From assembly GCF_026262505.1 (NCBI RefSeq), contig NC_067203.1, positions 310,001 through 374,000 on the forward strand: DNA of 64,000 nt. The letters run 5' to 3'. Source of the DNA: Trichomonas vaginalis G3 (Eukaryota > Parabasalia > Trichomonadida > Trichomonadidae). The translations under genes and the position numbers were made by a program. The notes under the pieces are model-generated. The model was given only the letters and a program-made list of their open reading frames with translations, had not been told where the DNA came from and made no database searches. Below are positions 18,620 to 26,208 of this stretch, piece after piece. Every line of letters begins with the position of its first letter. Position 1 is the first letter of the stretch.

Positions 18620-19468
18620 ATGCTTCCAATAGAAAAAGAAACTTCTAGAGTTGCTACAACTAAACCATTAGATGAACTTTTTACGAATGTCGGTCAAAAG
18701 TTTGAGACAGAGACCGTAAAGCATGAAGGCTATCGTTTTGACTACCCGTTAAGATGGTTAAGAGACCCATCCGTCACAAAAGCTATTGGCTTTCGTAGAA
18801 TGAAGTTCATTTCAGAAGCCATACATGGTTTCCCATTTACGGTCGCTTTTGAAGTTCGATACTATAACAAAGAAAAACGTACGTATGAGAAATTTGTACA
18901 GGGAAAACTTTTACAAGTTAGTTTGCTTGTAAACTTAGAAACAACTCTTCAAGCTTTTCAAGAAAAAATAAACGATATCTATCTCGAATATGCAAAACAG
19001 TACAACATTGACGAAGGAGAGTACCATCTCGATATTTTATATGACAGGAAAAATGCAACTGTTAAAATCAATAGAATAGAAGACCTTGGAGAAGACGTTT
19101 ATATTTCTACAAAATATAACAACTTGGCATGGTATAGATTTTTGAGGATGTTAAATCAGCCTGCAGAATATCCAGTACACCCGAACTTTTATGAAGTCGA
19201 AAACCCTAATGGAACATATGAAAATGTTTTCGACCAAGATGCTATTATAGTTCATGCTTCATTTTCTGGTGCACAAAACTCTTTTTTATGCTTGGCAAAT
19301 GACTTTTACGAAAAACCTACAAAGCTATATGAACCGCCGAGTGGAAGTATTTCAGACTTTCAAGTATGGTTTACTACAGATGGAAGAAAGAGAATAGTTC
19401 CATTATACCACGCGTTTTACTTAGAACTTAGTCTCATATACAACTACTATCGAACGGTAAAAATATAA
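18620..19468 (+). CDS. Penton-like minor virion protein
   Basis: The 282-residue protein has an N-terminal strap (MLPIEKETSR ... KPLDELFTNVGQ), then YRFDYPLRWLRDPSVTKAIGFRRMK, a central beta-rich part (YHLDILYDRKNATVKI), LAWYRFLRMLNQ, and a C-terminal segment VFDQDAIIVHASFSGAQNSF ... SDFQVWFTTDGRKRIVPLYHAFYLELSLIYN. The same block order is recognisable in 44989..45870 and 52358..53211, and in the broken copy at 12162..13018. I interpret the family as the Polinton minor capsid/penton component because of its place among capsid genes and its beta-rich nature; a structure prediction would decide. It looks whole. Confidence 0.65.
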   Translation: MLPIEKETSRVATTKPLDELFTNVGQKFETETVKHEGYRFDYPLRWLRDPSVTKAIGFRRMKFISEAIHGFPFTVAFEVRYYNKEKRTYEKFVQGKLLQVSLLVNLETTLQAFQEKINDIYLEYAKQYNIDEGEYHLDILYDRKNATVKINRIEDLGEDVYISTKYNNLAWYRFLRMLNQPAEYPVHPNFYEVENPNGTYENVFDQDAIIVHASFSGAQNSFLCLANDFYEKPTKLYEPPSGSISDFQVWFTTDGRKRIVPLYHAFYLELSLIYNYYRTVKI

Positions 19469-19472
19469 TTTT

Positions 19473-19715
19473 TTAATACGGTTGAGGTGTTGGATTTGGT
19501 TGCCAACTAGACTGTGGTGCAGGTTCAGGCTGTTGTATAACAGGAGCTTGTTCTTCTGGTTCAGGGTCTTTAGGTATAATACCAACGAACTGACCTACTC
19601 TTTTACCAATATTTTTGACTCCGTTCCAAATTCCTCTTCCGACAGATTTTATTCCATTCCATATACCTCTTCCAACATTTCGAAAGAAGTTTCCTATTCT
19701 TCCAAAGAAACCCAT
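19473..19715 (-). CDS. Small amphipathic virion-type protein with tandem VGRGIWNGIK repeat
   Basis: This 80-residue protein begins MGFFGRIGNFFRNVGRGIWN and contains two to three near-identical 11-residue units (VGRGIWNGIKS / VGRGIWNGVKN), predicted amphipathic helices with aromatic anchors. A proline/glutamine-rich tail follows. Such proteins in Polintons and adenoviruses act as membrane-lytic or cementing virion components; here that is inference from composition. It lies 4 bp from the penton-like gene, converging on it. It looks whole. Confidence 0.6.
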   Translation of the reverse strand: MGFFGRIGNFFRNVGRGIWNGIKSVGRGIWNGVKNIGKRVGQFVGIIPKDPEPEEQAPVIQQPEPAPQSSWQPNPTPQPY

Positions 19716-19733
19716 TTTACTATATGTAAAAAT

Positions 19734-20096
19734 CTAATGTCCGCCTAGTCTTTTACGTTTCCTGTTGAGTTCCATAGCATTCTTTAACTGGAGCTCATAC
19801 ATTCTATTTCTCCTCTGGTAGAAAACATATTCTGGGTCAACTCCTGTGTTCGCGTCATCTGCATAGAGTTGTTTATATCCCACTTCAGGGTTTGTATAAA
19901 ACTCTTTCCATCTCATATTTGCATACCATGGTGGCAAACCTAACGCAGCGTCATTTGACATGGCAGTTTGCATTTGTACATCTGTTGGCACTTGACCATA
20001 GTTTGCCATTGCAGTTTGTATTCTAACTTCATTTGGAATATTCTCTGGGTTTGGTTGTCCAGGTTGCTGTGCATTCGCTAAGTTCTGTGCGTCCAT
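19734..20096 (-). CDS. Polinton hypothetical protein, Gln/Asn-rich with basic C terminus
   Basis: The 120-residue protein starts MDAQNLANAQQPGQPNPENI. Two imperfect repeats of VRIQTAMANYGQ / VQMQTAMSNDAA (spaced 16 residues) are followed by a WYANMRWKEFY segment and a basic end (LKNAMELNRKRKRLGGH). The ATG follows a TTTTTATCTAATATTAA leader. Function is unknown; position suggests a minor virion or scaffold protein. It looks whole. Confidence 0.6.
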   Translation of the reverse strand: MDAQNLANAQQPGQPNPENIPNEVRIQTAMANYGQVPTDVQMQTAMSNDAALGLPPWYANMRWKEFYTNPEVGYKQLYADDANTGVDPEYVFYQRRNRMYELQLKNAMELNRKRKRLGGH

Positions 20097-20119
20097 TTAA
20101 TATTAGATAAAAATATCTC

Positions 20120-20251
20120 TTACGAGTACATATGCTGAACATTTGCAGACATTGGTTCATCTTCATATTCTCTATATCTTTCTGCCACGTCAAATAAGTA
20201 AATGACACAATGGAAAAAACCTAAAACAAGTAGTCCTATTTCAAACCACAT
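20120..20251 (-). CDS. 43-residue single-pass membrane protein
   Basis: The frame MWFEIGLLVLGFFHCVIYLF followed by DVAERYREYEDEPMSANVQH has one clear hydrophobic segment (residues ~4-20) and a short charged tail. Its start overlaps the 3' end of the methylase gene by 16 bp, a tight arrangement that suggests a real coding unit. Small membrane proteins of this size are common in virus-like elements. Role unknown. Confidence 0.45.
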   Translation of the reverse strand: MWFEIGLLVLGFFHCVIYLFDVAERYREYEDEPMSANVQHMYS

Positions 20252-21054
20252 TTACTTACCAATAAAATTTCTTTGTTATGACACTTTTTCCGGTTTATAG
20301 GACCTCTCTCATATTCTATCTTGTCATATCTAAACTCATAGTCATGTATGTCCTCTAACCATCTCATAACGGTTTCCAAACCACTTTTATCGGATGTAAA
20401 GTAAAAGCATGGATGGTTATGTAAAACGTCTAAAGTTTCTAAAGAGTCTCTCAAAGTCCAGTCTACTTGGTATTGAAAATCATATGTGTTATAGAACGGC
20501 GGGTCTACTATAAAGAAAACATTTTCCTTGTCTTTAAATTTTTCATACAACTCTGTCCAACGACATCTCACAAACTCTATACCCTCAATATATTTTTCTA
20601 TGTTCTCTTTGAAAACGTTTGTATAGTTAAGATATAAAACGTTTGACATAAGTGTTTCAATGTCATGAACTCTTATAGAACCACTATATAATAGTCTAGC
20701 AGATATACTATCCCAGTCTATATACTCTGCTTTTTTCAAAACCTCTCTGACAATATTTTTCTTATCTAATGGTATACGTTCCATCTTACCTATAGGTATC
20801 TTTTCTTTTAACTCTTTCAATATATTGTTTGTGTCTGGAATATGTTTGAGACGGTCCATATAGTTGTCGAAGTCATTGCATATAATCTTTGAGTCTGGGA
20901 ATATTGTATGACATAAATGGGATATATAGAAACTTCCACCGAACAAATCTACAAATGTTAGACCATTCGGTAGTTTCTTAAGTTCTCTCAATAGAATATC
21001 TTTACATCTACTCTTATTTCCAAAGAAGGGTAACGGTGGTTTTGTAAAATTCAT
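20236..21054 (-). CDS. D12-class (Dam-type) DNA N6-adenine methyltransferase
   Basis: The 272-residue protein opens MNFTKPPLPFFGNKSRCKDIL, where PFFGNKSR corresponds to the PxxYxGGKxxL-type SAM-site start of the D12 class. VDLFGGSFYISHLC is the motif I glycine loop, ICNDFDNYM follows, and VDPPFYN is the DPPY-type catalytic motif IV in its PPF form. Length is normal for the family (~260-280). The enzyme transfers a methyl group from SAM to adenine N6 in DNA. In an element it could mark its own DNA, protect against nucleases or alter host transcription. The start follows a TATATATAATAAAA-type leader. It looks whole. Confidence 0.85.
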   Translation of the reverse strand: MNFTKPPLPFFGNKSRCKDILLRELKKLPNGLTFVDLFGGSFYISHLCHTIFPDSKIICNDFDNYMDRLKHIPDTNNILKELKEKIPIGKMERIPLDKKNIVREVLKKAEYIDWDSISARLLYSGSIRVHDIETLMSNVLYLNYTNVFKENIEKYIEGIEFVRCRWTELYEKFKDKENVFFIVDPPFYNTYDFQYQVDWTLRDSLETLDVLHNHPCFYFTSDKSGLETVMRWLEDIHDYEFRYDKIEYERGPINRKKCHNKEILLVSKCGLK

Positions 21055-21055
21055 T

Positions 21056-21259
21056 TTATATATATAATAAAAATGTTTTTCCCTGAAAAGTGACAGAAAA
21101 GTGACAAAACATGAAAACTACTCGGTCAAGTACTTGTCGGTTTTGTAAAATAACCGTCCTATCTTGTTTTAAAATGGAGAAAAGGCTTCTCAAAGTATAC
21201 TTCCTTGGAACGCCCGTAACTTTTCTGTAGCGACGATAGACCCTTACTTGTCCGGACAT
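21056..21259 (-). CDS. Small basic protein, unknown
   Basis: A 67-residue frame begins MSGQVRVYRRYRKVTGVPRK, strongly basic, then has a hydrophobic C-terminal half. It lies immediately upstream of the methylase gene and in the same direction, ending 1 bp before the methylase start. No homologue is recognised. The basic N terminus is compatible with a DNA-binding peptide. It could also be a chance frame. Confidence 0.4.
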   Translation of the reverse strand: MSGQVRVYRRYRKVTGVPRKYTLRSLFSILKQDRTVILQNRQVLDRVVFMFCHFSVTFQGKTFLLYI

Positions 21260-21321
21260 AGTTATACTATTTTGAGTACTCTACAAAAAAAGTCAACAGC
21301 AACAACTCTCAAAAATTTTAT

Positions 21322-21441
21322 GGGCTAGAAGGCACGAAGTGCCTGGGAAGCCCCCTATACCCAAAAAAACCTCATTTTATATAAACTGCATTTTATACTA
21401 AACATCTTCAGGGGCTAGAGGGGCGCAGCCCTGGAAGCCCC
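21322..21441. repeat. Pair of GC-rich nested hairpins at the tract border
   Basis: 21322..21353 has an outer pair GGGCT...AGCCC around an inner hairpin AGGCACGAAGTGCCT. 21411..21441 has GGGGCT...AGCCCC around GGGCGCAGCCC. They share the same plan but different inner stems. They stand in otherwise A/T-rich DNA between the last P1 gene and the host gene, so they may mark the element edge. The following T-run at 21448 starts the host flank. Confidence 0.7.
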
Positions 21442-21718
21442 ACTACCTTTTTTTTTTTTTTATTACGAGATAGTTGCCAATTGTAGTAATAAATTATTCT
21501 ACACCAATCATTTCTTTTATTTCTGGCATGACGAGCAGAAAGGAAGCGATCAGTAACCCTAGGAAAAAAGAAGAGGGTGTTACTTTTCGTGCATGTAACT
21601 TTTAGCAAAATTAAAAATTTTGTAACCAATTGATTAATCAGAAAAATAGCATCAAATAAAATAATTTTGCTATTTTGACACCGCCAGAAAAGAAAAAAAA
21701 ATCGAAACGAATTAAAAA
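21442..21718. other. A/T-rich region upstream of YIF1-like gene
   Basis: A poly-T run and A/T-rich DNA with no credible frame. A TCATTTC sequence near 21508 resembles a Trichomonas initiator but is too far from the ATG (about 200 bp) for the short 5' leaders usual there. I cannot assign a promoter. Confidence 0.4.
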
Positions 21719-22519
21719 ATGCTTTCAGGCGGATATTATCAAGGAAGTGGTGATCCACAAGATCCTCAACAGCAACAGCCGCAACCACAAAGTGGAAATC
21801 CATTCATGTCACCAGAAGTTTTTAAATATGCCCAAATGTTAACAGGTGGAATTCAATTACCACCTCAATTTCAACAATTAAATACAGATAAGCTTACTCA
21901 ACAATTCCAGCAAAGTCAGTCCTTAATTCCACCTTATTTTGCAATTACAAGAGCTTCTTTTCTTCATAAAATTAAGAATTTAGCATGTCCATTTATTGTT
22001 AAGCAATGGTCTCGCTCTGTACCTGAAGGACAAACATGTTCTCCAATTGATAATCCAAACGCTCCAGAATTATACACACCATTAGTTTTTACGTTTATTT
22101 TCATGCTAATCACATCTCTCATAAAAGGAGCTGAGAAGGGCTTTTCAATGGACTTCTTATACATCTGTATTCTTAAATTTATCTGCATCTTGTTCTTCGA
22201 GATAGTAATTTGCAAATTATGCTTCTCCAACTTTGGTATACAAGGAACATATCCAATTCTCTCCCTTCTTTCAGACTTTTTATCGATATCATTTTATCTT
22301 ACAATTATTTCACTATTTTCCTGGAACAGAGCCCTTTTCTACGTATCTTACTTATACTGTGCTGCAGCAGCCTTCCTTTGGACCCTCAGAACCTTAAATA
22401 GTGAACAATGCATGGCTCAGCGCCAAACACAGAGTACACAAATAATTACTTACTTCCTGCTTATTTTGGCAGCAATACAAATTATTTTCTTGTACTTGTT
22501 GGCTCCAAAATGCTACTAA
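21719..22519 (+). CDS. YIF1 family ER-Golgi membrane trafficking protein
   Basis: This 266-residue host protein has a Gly/Gln/Pro-rich cytosolic N terminus (residues 1-60), a conserved NPFMSPEVFKYAQM block (27-40), a PYFAITRASFLHKIKNLACPF region (72-92) and VKQWSR followed by DNPNAPELYTPLVFTFIFML, the hallmark APDLYIP-type entry into the first membrane span in YIF1 proteins. About five spans lie at ~121-137, 147-170, 178-200, 205-223 and 241-262, with a short luminal end. Length is slightly below human YIF1A (~293). YIF1 pairs with YIP1 and Rab GTPases in COPII/Golgi transport. The frame is intact and shows no Polinton-like leader. It is the only clearly intact host gene in the window. Confidence 0.85.
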   Translation: MLSGGYYQGSGDPQDPQQQQPQPQSGNPFMSPEVFKYAQMLTGGIQLPPQFQQLNTDKLTQQFQQSQSLIPPYFAITRASFLHKIKNLACPFIVKQWSRSVPEGQTCSPIDNPNAPELYTPLVFTFIFMLITSLIKGAEKGFSMDFLYICILKFICILFFEIVICKLCFSNFGIQGTYPILSLLSDFLSISFYLTIISLFSWNRALFYVSYLYCAAAAFLWTLRTLNSEQCMAQRQTQSTQIITYFLLILAAIQIIFLYLLAPKCY

Positions 22520-22918
22520 TTGAAAAAAATATTCCAAATTTTGTGTTTATTCGTTGATTATTTTATTTTTTTATTCTTTATATTGTAGGATAATAAATTT
22601 ATTATTATTGTATCCGATTATTTCTTATTTATTTCCTTAATTTATTAAATAATTTAAGCATCTGGGTGAAAATAATATTACCTTCGACTATTTTATTGTT
22701 ATTGCTTCATTTCAAATATATGAACTTAAGCAAAATTCATAAATTTTATCGGAAATCTTTGAGAACATAGTTTTCCAAAGGGTATATTACAAAAGTGTGC
22801 TTTGTAAAGTTTGTAAAGTGTCAGAATTTAGTATTTTTGACATTGTAAAGTCTGCATTAGTGAGGGTTATTTCACCAACACATATTCACAAAATTACTGA
22901 GAAATATGATGTAATATA
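22520..22918. other. A/T-rich intergenic DNA after YIF1
   Basis: A stretch of ~400 bp with no gene. It contains T-rich runs just after the stop and, at ~22806-22830, a TTTGTAAAGTGTCA segment that also occurs in the terminal repeat of the 47200..48654 element. That match is short and may be chance. Confidence 0.5.
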
Positions 22919-23000
22919 GACTCAATCCAGCTCTGGAAGATATTTTGAACTCTATATTAGAAGAGTAGAGTTCAAAATATTTAACAGAGCTGGATTGAGT
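22919..23000. repeat. 82-bp imperfect inverted repeat
   Basis: ACTCAATCCAGCTCTG and its complement CAGAGCTGGATTGAGT enclose a second pair (ATATTTTGAACTCT / AGAGTTCAAAATAT) around a ~13-bp loop. The two arms of ~35 bp pair almost throughout. It could be a small fold-back element, or a structure in a transcript's 3' end. Confidence 0.85.
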
Positions 23001-23015
23001 GCACATTAAATTTAT

Positions 23016-23045
23016 TAAAGCCTGTTCCCAAAAGAACAGGCTTTA
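23016..23045. repeat. Perfect 12-bp stem hairpin
   Basis: TAAAGCCTGTTC and GAACAGGCTTTA pair perfectly around the loop CCAAAA. It lies 15 bp after the larger inverted repeat and 50 bp before the 126-bp tandem repeat. Confidence 0.85.
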
Positions 23046-23097
23046 ACAAATCGAAAGTGAGGAACTCCATCACTCCTGATCTTGAGGAAACGGAGTT

Positions 23098-23349
23098 CTG
23101 GAGCTCCTGAAGAGGCAGAATGGCTGCCTTATTCTTCTGATCAGCAGAGGCCCAAATGGTAAAGGGCCTCTGCTGATACAGATTCAGGAGCTCCGGAGCT
23201 CCATTTCGTAGGGATTAGGAGCTCTGGAGCTCCTGAAGAGGCAGAATGGCTGCCTTATTCTTCTGATCAGCAGAGGCCCAAATGGTAAAGGGCCTCTGCT
23301 GATACAGATTCAGGAGCTCCGGAGCTCCATTTCGTAGGATTGGGAGCTG
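23098..23349 (+). repeat. 126-bp tandem repeat, two copies, each with a 13-bp stem hairpin
   Basis: Two near-identical units start at 23098 and 23224 (CTGGAGCTCCTGAAGAGG), and a partial third follows. Each unit contains the perfect hairpin TCAGCAGAGGCCC-loop-GGGCCTCTGCTGA and ends in the 16-bp palindrome GGAGCTCCGGAGCTCC. The G+C content is far above the surroundings. No reading frame is supported. Confidence 0.85.
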
Positions 23350-23528
23350 AGGAGCTCCTGTAAGGGAATAAGGTCTCTCACACAACCATTAAAATTTTTT
23401 TGAAACACGTCCCCTGCAATTGCACTGGATGTCAAAAAAACTACTTTACAAAATGGTGGCAATTTGGCCGCACAATTTTGTAGTCTTCCCGTTTTCCAAA
23501 TGTATAACATTACATTTTTTTCTTCTAA

Positions 23529-25011
23529 TGAATTTAAATGATATCCTATATGGTAAAATGCAATTCACTGATCAAGACATTCACCCAAATAAATTCAGTG
23601 AATTGTGAAGTATTTTCAAATCCTACATTGATTCATACAATGCAATTTATCAGCTAAAAACCCAAAATGACGAAGAATTAAATAAAATTTACAAAATGAT
23701 CGAAACAGAATTGATTCAAAGAAATATCTACCTACAAGTGTTATAAATGACATTTTAAATATTATTCCATATAATAATCGCTATACAAAGTCGTATTTAT
23801 TTCTTGCCAAACTCATATCTGATGATTATCATATCACAGAGGCAAGCAGTATTCCAACTATTCCAAATTTCCTGTTTTATAAAGAATATGGAATTAAGTT
23901 AAACAAATCTGATGATTTCAAAGAAATTCATTTTATAAATATCGATATTCATGCAGAAAATACAATTTACAGAGCAATTATGTATAATAACCTAGAAACA
24001 TTCATCTCGTTCACTGAAAGAGAAGGATTTGATAAAGAGCAAACACTTGAAAGCACATTATATCCATATCAACTTTTTATTGAAGGATATTCATTACTTG
24101 AATTATGTTGTTATCATGGAGCAGTTGATTGTTTCAAGTTTTTAAGAACGAAATTCAATTCAGAAATAACTCAAAAATGTCTAGATTTATCATTTTTAGG
24201 AGGAAATCAAGAGATCATGAGTGAATGTTTGAAATATCAGGAACCAAATAAAGAATCCATGGAATATGCGATTGTTTCACACAACATTGATTTTGTTACA
24301 TTCTTGATGAATGAGTACAATTTAGAGATCAAATTATCTTATTGTGGTATAATAATCTTGAATCATTTTTAGTTTATTTCGATCAAACTAATGATATTAA
24401 CAAATGTTTTATTAATTCAGTGAACTTTAACTTTCCACCCCTTTTGGAATATTTCATTTCACTTGGTGCAAATATCAATGAAAAAGATAAAAATGGAAAC
24501 ACAGCACTTCATAATGTAGTAGCATGGAATTATGATGAAATGGCAGAAGTTCTTATTTCACATGGTGCAAATATCAATGAAAAAATAAATATGGAGAAAC
24601 CGCACTTCATATTGCAGCTAAAAATTATAGTAAAGAAACTGTTAAATTTCTTATTTCACATGGTGCGAATATCAATGAAAAAGATGAAGATGGAGAAACC
24701 GCACTTCATATTGCAGCTAAAAATTATAGTAAAGAAACTGTTAAATTTCTTATTTCACATGGTGCGAATATCAATGAAAAAGATGAAGATGGAGAAACCG
24801 CACTTCATATTGCAGCTAAAAATTATAGTAAAGAAACTGTTAAATTTCTTATTTCACATGGTGCGAATATCAATGAAAAAGATGAAGATGGAGAAACCGC
24901 ACTTCATATTGCAGCTAAAAATTATAGTAAAGAAACTGTTAAATTTCTTATTTCACATGGTGCGAATATCAATGAAAAAAAAATAAATATGGAGAAAACA
25001 CACTTCATATT
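23529..25011 (+). pseudogene. Ankyrin-repeat protein gene of the DUF3447 type, frameshifted and truncated
   Basis: The gene starts near the ATG at 23529 and shows the helical N-terminal region typical of the large T. vaginalis ankyrin family (IINDILNIIPYNNRY, then IPTIPNFLFYKEYGI). A DUF3447-like stretch follows (NTIYRAIMYNNLETFISF ... SLLELCCYHGAVDCFKFLR), then classical ankyrin units ending GETALHIAAKNYSKETVKFL. In the family these mediate protein-protein contacts. This copy is dead. Its frame changes near 23609, 23745, 24340 and 24590, and it stops where the MULE begins at 25012, in the middle of an ankyrin unit. Beyond 24590 an open frame exists, but it reads the repeats in the wrong phase (IIVKKLLNFLFHMV). 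Confidence 0.85.
24592..24990 (+). repeat. Four 99-bp ankyrin repeat units, nearly identical
   Basis: Start points at 24592, 24691, 24790 and 24889 are exactly 99 bp apart, one 33-residue ankyrin repeat each. The next start, at 24990, is 101 bp on. The near-identity of DNA between units points to recent unequal crossover or gene conversion. Confidence 0.9.
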
Positions 25012-25800
25012 GAGATATAAAAATTGCTCACATTTGCTCACATTTTGGTACTTTTTTGTACGTTTGTCAAAAAATTATGAGGAAGATCTCACAAAAATAG
25101 TCAAAATGTGAGCAAATTTTGAGAAGTGCTCACATTTTGACATACGATTATTTTCATACGTTTTTTTTGATGAATTCTAATAAAACTTCATTACCACTTT
25201 CAGAACGAAGCGTAACTTTTCAGCACGTAACGCTCTATCATGTGTAGTGACATATTATTCAAAAAAACTCAGATTGCTTATCTTATAATAACAATTTCAT
25301 TAGAAAAAATGCACGATTTCACGCTAAAACTTTGAAGCAATTCTTAAATTCGGATAAAAAATCGATATGTATTACACTTTAAACTTCAAAAAATGGTTCA
25401 AAATTTAGACTTAGTTTATCTTAACAATATAGCAGATTTTAAGCCGAACAAGTAGGAGTAATAGAAATAGCTCTTGAAAATAATTACAATTAGTAATATG
25501 TAAGTCAAAGTTCAAGTATTCTAATAAATAAACGTTCCGGATTTTCTTTACTACAAGAATCAATACTTAATATATAGAAGCAACAGTAAAAACTTATTAG
25601 AGATTCAAAAAGAAAGTTGACTAAAGAGAATCTTTTTATATAAGTAATTTTATTTTTTTGAAATACGAGATCGAATAAACATGTATTTTATTTTATTACT
25701 ATAATAATACGTTTTTACATAGTAAGAAAGTTTAGAGACTGAAATGAAATTAAAAATTGAGAAAAAAATAAAGCTTTTCTATAAAAATTCATATTAATAT
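25012..25800 (+). repeat. MULE left terminal inverted repeat
   Basis: This is an inverted copy of 32025..32812, with only scattered differences seen on reading. The first ~130 bp contain four spaced GCTCACATTT or CTCACATTTT motifs in both directions, which could be transposase binding sites. No gene lies in it. Confidence 0.9.
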
Positions 25801-26208
25801 TTATTTGATTGAGTTAAAGTTATCCAATTTATTTGGTTCAGTTTAAAATTATTTGTATTTAAAATATTTTAGAAATATTTACAATAATATTCATATAATT
25901 ATCGATTAAATCGTTGCAGAAAGTAAAATGATATAATTTGCTATATTTAGAATTTAAGAAATTTTAAATGGTGAAAAAAAATAGAAAAAATATGAAAAAA
26001 TAGACAAAATATTGGAGACTTCTAATTAAGAATGAAAGACTTGTCATTATTCTGGAATTCATAGCATGAAGATATTGTAAGGTACATTATGTATATATAT
26101 ACATCTTTCCATCAAATAATCTTCAATCTACTTATAAAAAATATTAAAAAAATCATAAAAATGTTTATTATAATAACGATAAAGTTGAATAGAAATCAAT
26201 GTTACATA
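25801..26208. other. A/T-rich MULE interior without a gene
   Basis: About 400 bp of very A/T-rich DNA downstream of the transposase stop. It contains short ATATATATATA stretches near 26090. I see no frame or clear motif. Confidence 0.6.

Larger units (their letters stand above)
1..21440. mobile_element. Polinton/Maverick tract P1 (fossil, left end outside window)
   Basis: This is a Maverick/Polinton tract. The parts, in order, are a gene with a nuclear localisation motif, double-jelly-roll capsid, small virion-type genes, D5-like helicase, A32-type ATPase, four KilA-N/associated genes, a penton-like gene, protein-primed PolB, small virion genes, RVE integrase, phage-fibre-like gene, a second penton-like gene and a Dam-type methylase. 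Gene order and the two penton-like genes suggest it may be two elements fused near 12 kb. It is broken, with roughly a dozen or more breaks concentrated in capsid, helicase, ATPase and polymerase. No terminal repeat pair can be tested because the left end is missing. The right boundary is estimated from the last element-type gene and the GC-rich hairpins before the host gene. Age is probably young, given the similarity to the other tracts. Confidence 0.85.

Noticed and set aside
22806-22835. Remnant of the compact DDE element near the YIF1 gene
   Set aside because: Only a ~13-14-base match (TTGTAAAGTGTCA) to its terminal repeat. There is no second end and no coding remnant.
23420-23608. 62-residue plus-strand frame over the ankyrin start
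   Set aside because: Its first half lies in non-coding A/T-rich DNA. Only the part from the ATG at 23529 belongs to the ankyrin gene.
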